A stretch of DNA of 64,000 nt from Piscinibacter sp. XHJ-5 (GTDB lineage: Bacteria; Pseudomonadota; Gammaproteobacteria; Burkholderiales; Burkholderiaceae_C), in assembly GCF_029855045.1 (NCBI RefSeq), contig NZ_CP123228.1:6324001-6388000 (forward strand), given 5' to 3'. This document shows, piece after piece, positions 47,950 through 56,719 of the stretch (positions are counted from its first letter, which is position 1; each line of letters starts with the position of its first letter). The translations under genes and the position numbers were made by a program. Under the pieces are notes generated by a model. That model made no database searches, was not told where the DNA came from, and saw only the letters and a program-made list of their open reading frames with translations.

Positions 47950-48530
47950 GGCCGGCGATGGTAGGGACATCGCGCAAAGCCCTCCGCGATCACCGCACAC
48001 AGCACGCCGCTGGCGAGCCCGCTTGCATGCGCCAACGGCGCAATCGCGATGTCCCACCCGGGCGGATGGCGCAGCGCGCCGGTCCATGGCGTCTCGCTCA
48101 GCACCTTGGCCAGCAGCACCCCAAGCATCACCGACCCGAGCAAGCGCCGCCCTCGCAGGGTCAGCAGATGCACCGCCACCACGGCGACGCCGGCGTGCAG
48201 CACGCCCGACAGTCCGCCATAGTGAAGCAGCTGCGGCTGCAGCACGAGCCCGAGCTGTGCGAGCGGCCAGGCCGCTGCCCACGCAAGCGCACCGCGCAGC
48301 GGCATGCGCGCCGCGTGACCCAGCGCACCGACCAGCACCCCGCCGGCCAGATTGGCGCCCAGATGCAGCAGGCTGTAGTGCACGAAGACGGCACTCAGCG
48401 CTCGCCACGGCTGAAGCCACGCGAGGGCCGGCTGCCAATCGATGACCTCGCGCGGAACGGACCAGCCGATCAGTGCACCGCTGCACAGCAGCGCGGCCAG
48501 GCCGGCCCAGACCCGCGATGGTTCAGCCAA
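47946..48530 (-). CDS. Rhombosortase-like intramembrane serine protease (rhomboid family)
   Basis: Rhomboid-fold protease of 194 residues with about six membrane helices. The catalytic serine is Ser108 in GGLSGVLHAG and the base is probably His168 in LAHASGLASG. The SGxLH pattern and short length match rhombosortases, which cleave C-terminal GlyGly-CTERM tails of exported proteins. A subtilisin-like protease with such a tail is encoded at 61509. The start is uncertain; TTG at 48530 is used because longer frames overlap glnE and carry no membrane segment. It is cotranscribed with the EamA gene and glnE. Confidence 0.72.
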   Translation of the reverse strand: MAEPSRVWAGLAALLCSGALIGWSVPREVIDWQPALAWLQPWRALSAVFVHYSLLHLGANLAGGVLVGALGHAARMPLRGALAWAAAWPLAQLGLVLQPQLLHYGGLSGVLHAGVAVVAVHLLTLRGRRLLGSVMLGVLLAKVLSETPWTGALRHPPGWDIAIAPLAHASGLASGVLCAVIAEGFARCPYHRRP

Positions 48531-51279
48531 ACACCGTCCGCCACAACGCCAGCACCGCATCACGGTGCGCGGCCAGTGTCTGCGGCGCGACCTGCGTGGG
48601 CTGCTCGTCCAGGCGCGCACGGTGCTGCGCTCGGCGCAGTTCGCGGTAGGCGTTTGCGGCCGCGACACCCATGCCCTGCGGCAGCAGGCCCCCTGCTTCG
48701 GCGCGCTGCAGCAGCGCGATGTTGCCGACGTTGTCGAGCAGCTCGCCGTGAATGGCGCTGTGCGCCAGCACCAGGTATTGCACCGCGAACTCGACGTCCA
48801 TCATGCCGCCGGCGCTGTGCTTGACGTCGAACAGGCCGTCCTTCACCGGATGGGCGGCCCTCACCTTTTCGCGCATCGCCTGCACCTCTTCGCGCAGCGA
48901 CTGCGCATCGCGCGGAGCGCTCAGAACGGTGCGGCGCACCGCCTCGAAGCGCGGCGCGATGTCGGTCCAGCCGGCGCAGAAGCGCGCCCGCGTGAGCGCC
49001 TGGTGTTCCCAGGTCCAGGCGGTGTTGCTGCCGCGGCCGGTCTGATAGCGCTCATAGCTCTGCATCGATGCGACCAGCAAGCCGGAATTCCCGTTGGGGC
49101 GCAGCGCGGTGTCGATGTCGAACAGCTCGCCCGCCGCCGTGCGCAGCGTGAGCCAGTTGATCAGCTTGCGCACGAAGGCGCCGTATACCTCCGGAGCACG
49201 CTCGTCCTCGTCGTCGTAGAGGAACACCACGTCGAGGTCACTGCCGTAGCCAAGCTCCTTGCCGCCCAGCTTGCCGTAGGCGATGACCGAGAAGCGGGGC
49301 TCTTCGCGATGACGCTGCTTGAAGTGCATCCACGACCAGCGCAGGGCGCACTCCAGCGTCGCATCGGCCAGCGCCGACAGGTCGTCGGCCACCTGTTCCA
49401 CCGTGATGTGACCCTCGACGTCGCGAACCAGCGTGCGGAACACCTCGGCGTGGTGGGCGCGGCGCAGGGTGTCGAGCAGCGATTCCTCGTCGGCCTGGCC
49501 CGAGCGCTCCCAGGCCTGGTGGCGTGCGTCCAGGTCGAAGATGTACTCGCCGCGGTCGAAGCGGCCGTGCAGCAGGCGCTCGTCGGCAAGCTCGTCGATG
49601 ACGCCCGGATGCAGCATCAGGTAGCGCATCGGCCAGCGCGCGAGGCCCAGCAGGCGCAGCAGCCGGTTCTCGACCTCGGGGCGCTCCACCAGCAGCGCGA
49701 GATAGCTTTCGCGGCGCAGCAGCGGTGCGAGCCAGTCGACGAAGCGGATCGCCGCATCCATCGTGCAGCGGGCTTCCTCCACCGCGTGCGCCGCGCGGGT
49801 GACGAGCTTGGCCAGGCGCAGCTTGCTCTCGTCGCGCAGCCCCTGGATGCGCGGCTGGGCGGCCCATTGCCGCACGCGATCGCGCAGTGCGGCCGGCAGG
49901 CGCTCGATGAACTCCTCGCTGTCCACCGGCTGCGGGATCTGCCCGCATTGGCGGCATCCGCCGTTCTTGCCGGGCGCCGGCGCCTGGCCGTCGTGCAACA
50001 GCGCATCGAATTCGGTGGCGACCACCTCGCGAGTCGTGCACAGGGTGTCGAGCAGCTCACACGCATCGGCATTGCAGACGAAGCCCATGCTGCGCGCAAT
50101 CCACTCGAGGTCGCCGTCGGTCGTCGGCAGCAGGTGGGTCTGCTGGTCGTCGAGGAACTGGATGCGATGCTCGACGCGGCGCAGGAAGGTGTAGGCCTCG
50201 GCCAGGCGGCGCGCGCTGTCGGGTTTCATCAGTCCGCCGGCGGCCAGCTTGTCGAGCGCCTTCAAGGTGGAGCGTGTGCGAATCTCGGGGAACTGCCCGC
50301 CGCGCACCACGAGCAGCAGCTGCACGATGAACTCGATCTCGCGGATGCCGCCACGCGACAGCTTCACGTCGTTGGCGCGCTCGGGCCGGCCCGCGGCGCG
50401 GCGCTGCGCCTCATCGCGCACCTTGCGATGCAGCTGGCGAAGTCCTTCGAAAACGCCGTAGTCGAGATAGCGCCGGTAGACGAAGGCCGTGACCGTGGAG
50501 CGCAACGCAAGCGCCCGGCCGTTGCGCACGCTGGCCAGCGGCGCGACGACGCGGCTCTTGAGCCACGCGAAGCGCTCCCACTCGCGGCCCTGCACCTGCA
50601 GGTACTCCTCGAGCATCGCGAGGCTGACCACCGGCGGGCCCGAGTTGCCGTTGGGACGCAGTGCCAGGTCGACACGGAACACGAAGCCGTCTTCGGTGGT
50701 CTCGCCGATCAGCGTGTACAGCCCGCGGGCAAGGTGCGAGAAGTACTCGTGCGCAGACATGCGCTGCGGCCCGGAGGTCTCGCCGTCCTCTTCGTAGACG
50801 TAGACCAGGTCGATGTCGGACGAGACGTTGAGCTCGCGCGCGCCGAGCTTGCCCATGCCGACGACCCAGAAGTCGATGTGCTGACCGCCTTCGGTGAGCG
50901 GTTCGCCGAAGCGCGCATCGAGCTCGCTGCGCGCCTGTGCAAGCGCGAGATCCAGCGTGGCCTCCGCCAGCTCGGTCATCGCGAGCGTGATGTCCTCCAT
51001 CGCCGCCCCCTGCTCGATGTCGAGGACGGCGAGGCGCTCGAGCACCAGCTGACGCGCTACTCGCAGGGCGCTGGCCAAAGGCCGTCCTGCCGACTGCAGG
51101 CGATCGACCAGCGCGACGACATCGTCGCGGCGCGGCAGGCCTGCCGGCAGCAGCGGAAGCTCCTGCGCATAGCGGCGGCGGATTCGTTGCACGAATCGGC
51201 TGTGATCGGCGCGCGCGTGGGGTGGCGGGGGCTGCAGCTCCGACGGATCGGCCAGCGGGATGTCAGGCAGGGAACCCAT
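48523..51279 (-). CDS. glnE: Bifunctional glutamine synthetase adenylyltransferase/deadenylase
   Basis: Enzyme of 918 residues that adenylylates and deadenylylates glutamine synthetase according to nitrogen status. Two nucleotidyltransferase domains are visible: GMGKLGARELNVSSDIDLV at 141-159 and a second GKLGGKELGYGSDLDVVFLY near residue 680. The helical region between and after them fits GlnE, and the length is close to the E. coli protein (946). The order of the active sites is deadenylylase first, adenylylase second. The downstream rhombosortase-like gene starts inside its last codons. Confidence 0.95.
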   Translation of the reverse strand: MGSLPDIPLADPSELQPPPPHARADHSRFVQRIRRRYAQELPLLPAGLPRRDDVVALVDRLQSAGRPLASALRVARQLVLERLAVLDIEQGAAMEDITLAMTELAEATLDLALAQARSELDARFGEPLTEGGQHIDFWVVGMGKLGARELNVSSDIDLVYVYEEDGETSGPQRMSAHEYFSHLARGLYTLIGETTEDGFVFRVDLALRPNGNSGPPVVSLAMLEEYLQVQGREWERFAWLKSRVVAPLASVRNGRALALRSTVTAFVYRRYLDYGVFEGLRQLHRKVRDEAQRRAAGRPERANDVKLSRGGIREIEFIVQLLLVVRGGQFPEIRTRSTLKALDKLAAGGLMKPDSARRLAEAYTFLRRVEHRIQFLDDQQTHLLPTTDGDLEWIARSMGFVCNADACELLDTLCTTREVVATEFDALLHDGQAPAPGKNGGCRQCGQIPQPVDSEEFIERLPAALRDRVRQWAAQPRIQGLRDESKLRLAKLVTRAAHAVEEARCTMDAAIRFVDWLAPLLRRESYLALLVERPEVENRLLRLLGLARWPMRYLMLHPGVIDELADERLLHGRFDRGEYIFDLDARHQAWERSGQADEESLLDTLRRAHHAEVFRTLVRDVEGHITVEQVADDLSALADATLECALRWSWMHFKQRHREEPRFSVIAYGKLGGKELGYGSDLDVVFLYDDEDERAPEVYGAFVRKLINWLTLRTAAGELFDIDTALRPNGNSGLLVASMQSYERYQTGRGSNTAWTWEHQALTRARFCAGWTDIAPRFEAVRRTVLSAPRDAQSLREEVQAMREKVRAAHPVKDGLFDVKHSAGGMMDVEFAVQYLVLAHSAIHGELLDNVGNIALLQRAEAGGLLPQGMGVAAANAYRELRRAQHRARLDEQPTQVAPQTLAAHRDAVLALWRTVFG

Positions 51280-51417
51280 GGCGGTCGCGGAGGTCTGTGC
51301 TAGATTGCCGCCGCGCCGGGAACTGACGGGGAATCAGATCCCCGGGGGAACCAGAACAAAACATTGCGGCATCGCACCGCACACTGTCTCGCCGATCTCC
51401 GGCTCCCCAACTCGTTC

Positions 51418-54400
51418 ATGTCCATTGTTGCGCCTGTCACTGCCGCTGCACCAGCGCCGCGCTCCCGACGCGCCCTGATGGCGGCGCGCTTGCGCTGGTT
51501 GGCGCGGGTGCTGGCGGGACTGGTCATCGCGGCGTGGAGCTTATTGCTTGTCGCCTGGCTGACACTGCACTGGGGGATTCTGCCGCACATCGACGACTGG
51601 CGACCGCAGATCGCGCAGCGGGCCAGCAAAGCGCTCGGGGTTCCGGTGCTTATTGGCAACATCAGCGTGCAGTCCAGCGGTTGGGCGCCGATGCTCGAGC
51701 TGCGCGATGTCGTGCTGCAGGATCCCCAGGCGCGACCCGCGCTCGCGCTGCCACGCATCGTGGCCACGCTGTCGCCGCGCTCGCTGTTCGCGCTGGAGCT
51801 GCGCTTCGAGCAGCTGCTGATCGAGGGCGCACACCTCGAGGTGCGGCGCGATGCGGCCGGCCGCATGTTCGTGGCAGGCCTCGACTTCAGCGGTCCGAGC
51901 AGCGGCGACGACCGCAGCGCCGCCAACTGGTTCTTCAAGCAGCCGGAGTTCGTGATCCGCGGCGGCTCACTGCGATGGACCGACGAGCAGAACAATGCGC
52001 CGCCGCTGGCCCTCACCGACGTGCAGCTCGTCGTGCGCAACGGACTGCGCCGCCACGACATGCGGCTCGACGCGACGCCGCCCGCCGACTGGGGCGACCG
52101 CTTCTCGCTGCAGGGCCGCTTCACGCGATCCCTGCTGGAGGAGGCGGGCGACTGGCGCCACTGGAGCGGCACCGTGCACGCCGAGCTGCCGCGCGCCGAT
52201 GTGCGCGAGCTGCGTCGGCACGTGAAGCTGCCGTTCGAGCTGAGCGAAGGCGACGGCGCCCTGCGCGCCTGGCTAGACGTGCGCGACGGACGGCCGCAGG
52301 GAGTCACCGTCGACCTCGCGCTGCGCGAAGTGGCGCTGCGCCTCGCCCCTGACGTGCAGCCGCTGTCGCTCGCGCAGATCGAGGGGCGGCTTGCGGCGCA
52401 GCGCAACGACGAGGGCTGGCAGCTGGCCGCACGCCAGTTCGGCTTCGTCACGGGCGAAGGCGTGCGCTGGCCGCGCGGCGATCTGGCGCTGTCATGGCGC
52501 CAGCGCGAAGGCCAAGCGCCCAACGGCGGCGACCTCAGCGCGCAGCGGCTCGACCTGGCGCTGATCGCCCAGGTGGCCGCCAGCGTGCCGCTCGGCGAAG
52601 CACTGCGCAAGCTGCTGGCCGAGCTGAGCCCGCAGGGCATCGTCAGCGATCTCGCGGCGAGCTGGAAAGGTCCGCTCGACAAGCCGGAAAGCTATTCGAT
52701 GAAGGGCCTGTTGAGCGGCCTGTCGCTCGCATCCAAGGCGTCGCCCGAACCGCACGCGGTCGGCCGCCCCGGACTGCGCAACGCGACGATCGCGCTGGCC
52801 GCCACCGACCGCGGGGGTGACGCCCGGCTCACCATCAGCGGCGGCGGCATCGAGCTGCCGGGTGTGTTCGAAGAGCCGCTGGTCGCGCTGGACCAGCTGA
52901 CGGCGTCGCTGCAATGGCGCGTGGAACCGGCAAGGCAGGCCGGTGTCCCGCCGCGCATCGCGCTGCAGGTCAAGGATGCGAAATTCGCCAATGCCGACGC
53001 GCAGGGGGAGCTCTCGGGCAGCTGGTCCACCGGCCCCGGCACCGGCGTGTCGCGAGGCGGCCGCTTTCCCGGGCAGCTCGAACTGACCGGCAAGCTTTCG
53101 CACGGCCAGGCGGCGCGTGTCGCCCGCTACCTGCCGATGGGCATTCCGCAGCACACGCGCTCGTACGTGGCGCGAGCGGTGCGCAGCGGCAGCGTCGAGA
53201 ACATGACCGTGCGCGTGAAGGGCGACCTGTGGGACTTCCCGTTCCATCGGCTGCGCAACCCGAAGGACGGCGAGTTCCGCATCGCCGGCATGGTCGACAA
53301 CGTCGAGTTCGCCTACGTGCCCGGCGCCCCGGCCAGCGGTGCGCAGCCCCCCCAGGAGTCGCCATGGCCGGCGTTCGGCAAGGTGCGCGGCGAGCTCGTC
53401 TTCGACCGCTCGTCGATGGAGATCCGCAACGCGCAGGCGCGGGTCTTCGGCGTCGAGCTCAACCGCGTCAACGGGGGCATCCGCACGCTTCACGAGAAGC
53501 CGGTCCTCGCCATCGAAGGCCAGGGCCGCGGACCCTTGGCCGACATGCTGCAGTACGTCAATGCCTCGCCGGTCGGCCGCTGGACGGGCAAGGCTCTGGC
53601 GCAGGCCACCGGCAGTGGCGTCGCCGACCTGCGGCTCGCCCTGTCGATTCCGCTCGTCGAGGTCTCGGCGTCCACGGTCAAGGGCAGCATTGCGCTGGCC
53701 GGCAACGACGTGCGCCTGACGCCGGAAACCCCGCTGCTGGGCTCGGCCCGGGCACGAGTCGCCTTCACCGAGAAGGGCTTCAGCGTTGCCGGCGGCGCGG
53801 CGCGAGTGCTCGGCGGCGATGCCACCTTCGACGGCGGCATGCAAAGCGACGGCAGCGTGCGCTTCACCGGCCAGGGCACCGCCACTGCCGACGCGTTGCG
53901 CCGCGCACCGGAAATCGGCCCGCTGTCGCGGCTGGCTGCTTCGCTGGGCGGCCAGGCGACGTATCGGCTGAACCTCGGCTTCGTTCGCGGCCACTCCGAG
54001 ATCACCGTGACGAGCAACCTCGTCGGGATGGCGTCGGACCTGCCGCCCCCCTTGCGCAAGACGGCCGACCAGCCGCTGCCGCTGCGCTACGGCAACAGCC
54101 TCGCCGCGGATTCGCTCGCGCCGGGTCAAACGCCGCGCGACACGCTGCGCCTGGAGCTCGGCAATGTGGTTGCGGCGCAGTACGTGCGCGAACTCTCCGG
54201 CGAGGCGCCGCGCGTGCTGCGCGGCGGCATCGGCGTGCTGGACGTGCTGCCCTCGCCCGCGGCCGGCGTGGCGGTGCAGCTCAATGTGGCGAGCCTCGAC
54301 GTCGACGCCTGGGAGACCATCGCCAACCGCGTCTTCGCCACCCCTGCGGCCGCCGGTCCCGCACCGGCCGCTGCCGGCGGGGCGGCGTCCGCCAGCTCAG

Positions 54401-55575
54401 GCGGTTATGCGCCCACCTCCGTGGCCCTGCGGGCCCAGGAAGTCATCACCGGCGGGCGCCGGCTCAGCAAGGTCGTGGCGGGGATCTCCCAGGAAGACGG
54501 CTTGTGGCGCGCCAACCTGGACGCCGAACAGCTCAACGGCTACGTCGAATACCGGCCGCCGCGCCGGCCGGGCGGCGGCGGGGCGGGCCGCGTCTACGCG
54601 CGCCTGTCGCGGCTGTCGCTGCCCAAGAGCGACGCCGAAGGCGTGGAGAACCTGCTCGACCAGCAGCCGTCGGCGGTGCCGGCACTGGACGTCGTCGTCG
54701 ACGACCTGGAGCTGCGAGGCAAGCGGCTCGGCAAGGTCGAGATCGAAGCGGTGAACCGCTTCAGCGGCGAAGGCCGCGACGCGGTGCGCGAATGGCGACT
54801 CAACCGGCTCGCGATGACGGTGCCGGAAGCTCGCTTCACGGCCAGCGGCATCTGGTCGCCGGCCGGCGCGGCAGCGGGTTCGCGCCGGCGTGCGCAGCTG
54901 AACTTCCGGCTGGACCTGACGGACAGCGGCGCGCTGCTCGAGCGGCTGGGCACCGGCCGCGCCATCCGCGGCGGCAAGGGCAACCTGTCCGGCCAGGTCG
55001 CCTGGCTCGGGTCGCCGCTCGCGCTCGACTATCCCAGCCTCACCGGCCAGGTCAACGTGGCGATCGATGCGGGCCAGTTCCTGAAGGCCGAGCCCGGTGC
55101 GGCCCGGCTGCTCAGCGTGCTCAGCCTGCAGTCGCTGCCGCGGCGGCTCGCGCTGGACTTCCGCGACCTGTTCCAGGAAGGCTTCGCCTTCGACGCCGTC
55201 ACCGGCGATGTCAGCATCCAGCAGGGCGTGGCGCGCACCAACAACCTGCGCATGCGCGGCGTGCAGGCTGCCGTGCTGATGGAAGGCAGCGCCGACCTCG
55301 AGCGCGAGACGCAGGACCTGCGCGTGATCGTGGTGCCGGAGATCAACGCCGGCACCGCCTCGCTGGCCTATGCTGCCATCAACCCGGCGATCGGCCTGGG
55401 CACCTTCCTTGCGCAGGTGTTCCTGCGCAAGCCGCTCACCCAGGCCGGCACGCGCGAGTTCCACGTCACCGGCCCGTGGAGCGACCCCAAGGTGGAGCGG
55501 GTCGAGCGCAAGTTCGGAGACCGCGCGGCCGATGTCGATGCAGCATCGTCGTCAGGCGACAACGCAAAGAGGTGA
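51418..55575 (+). CDS. yhdP: YhdP-family AsmA-like protein
   Basis: Very large protein of 1385 residues with one N-terminal membrane helix (about 28-50) and a long periplasmic part of beta-rich repeats. YhdP belongs to the AsmA-like bridge proteins thought to carry phospholipids to the outer membrane. The start PHIDDWRPQIAQRASKALGVPVLIGNI and the C-terminal TASLAYAAINPAIGLGTFLAQVFLRKPL are diagnostic. Start ATG at 51418; a TTG at 51364 in the same frame is less likely. It is divergent from glnE, and 2 bp separate it from the nitrilase gene. Confidence 0.93.
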   Translation: MSIVAPVTAAAPAPRSRRALMAARLRWLARVLAGLVIAAWSLLLVAWLTLHWGILPHIDDWRPQIAQRASKALGVPVLIGNISVQSSGWAPMLELRDVVLQDPQARPALALPRIVATLSPRSLFALELRFEQLLIEGAHLEVRRDAAGRMFVAGLDFSGPSSGDDRSAANWFFKQPEFVIRGGSLRWTDEQNNAPPLALTDVQLVVRNGLRRHDMRLDATPPADWGDRFSLQGRFTRSLLEEAGDWRHWSGTVHAELPRADVRELRRHVKLPFELSEGDGALRAWLDVRDGRPQGVTVDLALREVALRLAPDVQPLSLAQIEGRLAAQRNDEGWQLAARQFGFVTGEGVRWPRGDLALSWRQREGQAPNGGDLSAQRLDLALIAQVAASVPLGEALRKLLAELSPQGIVSDLAASWKGPLDKPESYSMKGLLSGLSLASKASPEPHAVGRPGLRNATIALAATDRGGDARLTISGGGIELPGVFEEPLVALDQLTASLQWRVEPARQAGVPPRIALQVKDAKFANADAQGELSGSWSTGPGTGVSRGGRFPGQLELTGKLSHGQAARVARYLPMGIPQHTRSYVARAVRSGSVENMTVRVKGDLWDFPFHRLRNPKDGEFRIAGMVDNVEFAYVPGAPASGAQPPQESPWPAFGKVRGELVFDRSSMEIRNAQARVFGVELNRVNGGIRTLHEKPVLAIEGQGRGPLADMLQYVNASPVGRWTGKALAQATGSGVADLRLALSIPLVEVSASTVKGSIALAGNDVRLTPETPLLGSARARVAFTEKGFSVAGGAARVLGGDATFDGGMQSDGSVRFTGQGTATADALRRAPEIGPLSRLAASLGGQATYRLNLGFVRGHSEITVTSNLVGMASDLPPPLRKTADQPLPLRYGNSLAADSLAPGQTPRDTLRLELGNVVAAQYVRELSGEAPRVLRGGIGVLDVLPSPAAGVAVQLNVASLDVDAWETIANRVFATPAAAGPAPAAAGGAASASSGGYAPTSVALRAQEVITGGRRLSKVVAGISQEDGLWRANLDAEQLNGYVEYRPPRRPGGGGAGRVYARLSRLSLPKSDAEGVENLLDQQPSAVPALDVVVDDLELRGKRLGKVEIEAVNRFSGEGRDAVREWRLNRLAMTVPEARFTASGIWSPAGAAAGSRRRAQLNFRLDLTDSGALLERLGTGRAIRGGKGNLSGQVAWLGSPLALDYPSLTGQVNVAIDAGQFLKAEPGAARLLSVLSLQSLPRRLALDFRDLFQEGFAFDAVTGDVSIQQGVARTNNLRMRGVQAAVLMEGSADLERETQDLRVIVVPEINAGTASLAYAAINPAIGLGTFLAQVFLRKPLTQAGTREFHVTGPWSDPKVERVERKFGDRAADVDAASSSGDNAKR

Positions 55576-55577
55576 GG

Positions 55578-56405
55578 ATGGGCAAGTTGAAGATCGCCGC
55601 GCTGCAGACCGTCTCCACGCCGGATGTCGAGCGCAACCTGGCGGTGGCGCGACGGCTCGCCGCCCAGGCGGCCGGCGAGGGTGCACAGCTCGCCGTGCTG
55701 CCCGAGTATTTCTGCTTCATGGGGCCGAATGACCGCGACAAGCTGACGATCGCCGAAGCGCCCGGCGACGGTCCCATCCAGCAGGCGCTCAGCGACATCG
55801 CACGACAGCATCGCCTTTGGCTCATCGGCGGCACGGTGCCGATCCGCGTCGCGGGCAACGCCGAGTTCGTGCTCAATGCCAGCTGTGTCTTCGGGCCGGA
55901 CGGCCGCCAGACGGCGCGCTACGACAAGATGCACCTGTTCCGCTACGACAACGGGCGCGAGTGCTACGACGAGGGGAAGGTGCTTCAGGCGGGCGATACG
56001 CCGGTGGCCTTCGACGCGGACGGATGGCGCGTCGGCTGCAGCATCTGCTACGACTTGCGGTTTCCCGAGCTGTACCGCGCACTGAGCCTCGCGCCGGGCG
56101 AGCCGCCATGCGATCTGATCGCGGTGCCGGCCGCCTTCACCTTCACGACGGGACGCGCGCACTGGGAGGTGCTGCTGCGCGCAAGGGCGATCGAGAACCA
56201 GTGCTATGTGATCGCCGCCGCGCAAGGCGGCAAGCACGAGACGGGTCGCCGCACCTGGGGCCACAGCATGATCATCGACCCCTGGGGCGAACCGCTTGGC
56301 GTCCTGCCCGAAGGCGAGGGCATGGTGATGGCGGAGATGGATGCCTCGCGCATCGAATCGGTACGCACGCAGCTTCCGGCGCTGGAGCACCGGCGCTGCT
56401 TCTGA
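55578..56405 (+). CDS. Carbon-nitrogen hydrolase (Nit1-type deaminated glutathione amidase)
   Basis: Nitrilase-superfamily amidase of 275 residues. The catalytic triad is Glu43 in LPEYF, the Lys in YDKMHLF and the Cys in GCSICYDLRFPELYR. The Nit1 subgroup removes the amide of deaminated glutathione, a repair function. The motif FTFTTGRAHWEVLLRARAIENQCYV is conserved. It is cotranscribed with yhdP, a common pairing in betaproteobacteria. Confidence 0.9.
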   Translation: MGKLKIAALQTVSTPDVERNLAVARRLAAQAAGEGAQLAVLPEYFCFMGPNDRDKLTIAEAPGDGPIQQALSDIARQHRLWLIGGTVPIRVAGNAEFVLNASCVFGPDGRQTARYDKMHLFRYDNGRECYDEGKVLQAGDTPVAFDADGWRVGCSICYDLRFPELYRALSLAPGEPPCDLIAVPAAFTFTTGRAHWEVLLRARAIENQCYVIAAAQGGKHETGRRTWGHSMIIDPWGEPLGVLPEGEGMVMAEMDASRIESVRTQLPALEHRRCF

Positions 56406-56426
56406 TCCGACGCCCGCGCTGGAGCG

Positions 56427-56615
56427 TCAGCTGCCGGAGCGCACGAGCCGGGTCGGCGTGTTGACCCAGATCACCTTGACGCCGGTCGCGAGAGCGGCGC
56501 GCTCGATGGCGGCGACCCTTTCGTGATCGGTTTCGGTACGCGGCGACGTCGTCGGGGCCGCGGCGCAGCCGACGAGACCCACACCGACCAGCAGGCACAG
56601 GATGAGGCGCTTCAT
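56427..56615 (-). CDS. Small lipoprotein
   Basis: Lipoprotein of 62 residues. The signal peptide MKRLILCLLVGVGLVGC ends in a lipobox with Cys17, followed by AAAPTTSPRTETDHERVA and a short helical and strand region. No family is recognised. CAGGAGCTGACATG gives a good ribosome-binding site. It stands between the convergent nitrilase gene and topB; a 104-bp gap separates it from the topB stop. The role is unknown. Confidence 0.65.
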   Translation of the reverse strand: MKRLILCLLVGVGLVGCAAAPTTSPRTETDHERVAAIERAALATGVKVIWVNTPTRLVRSGS

Positions 56616-56719
56616 GTCAGCTCCTGAAAGCGTGACGGGGCGTTTCTCAATTTACGCCTGGGCCTCGGGACCGTCAACGCAACTTTGCTCGTGAACCCGT
56701 CGCTCCTGCGCCCTTTTCC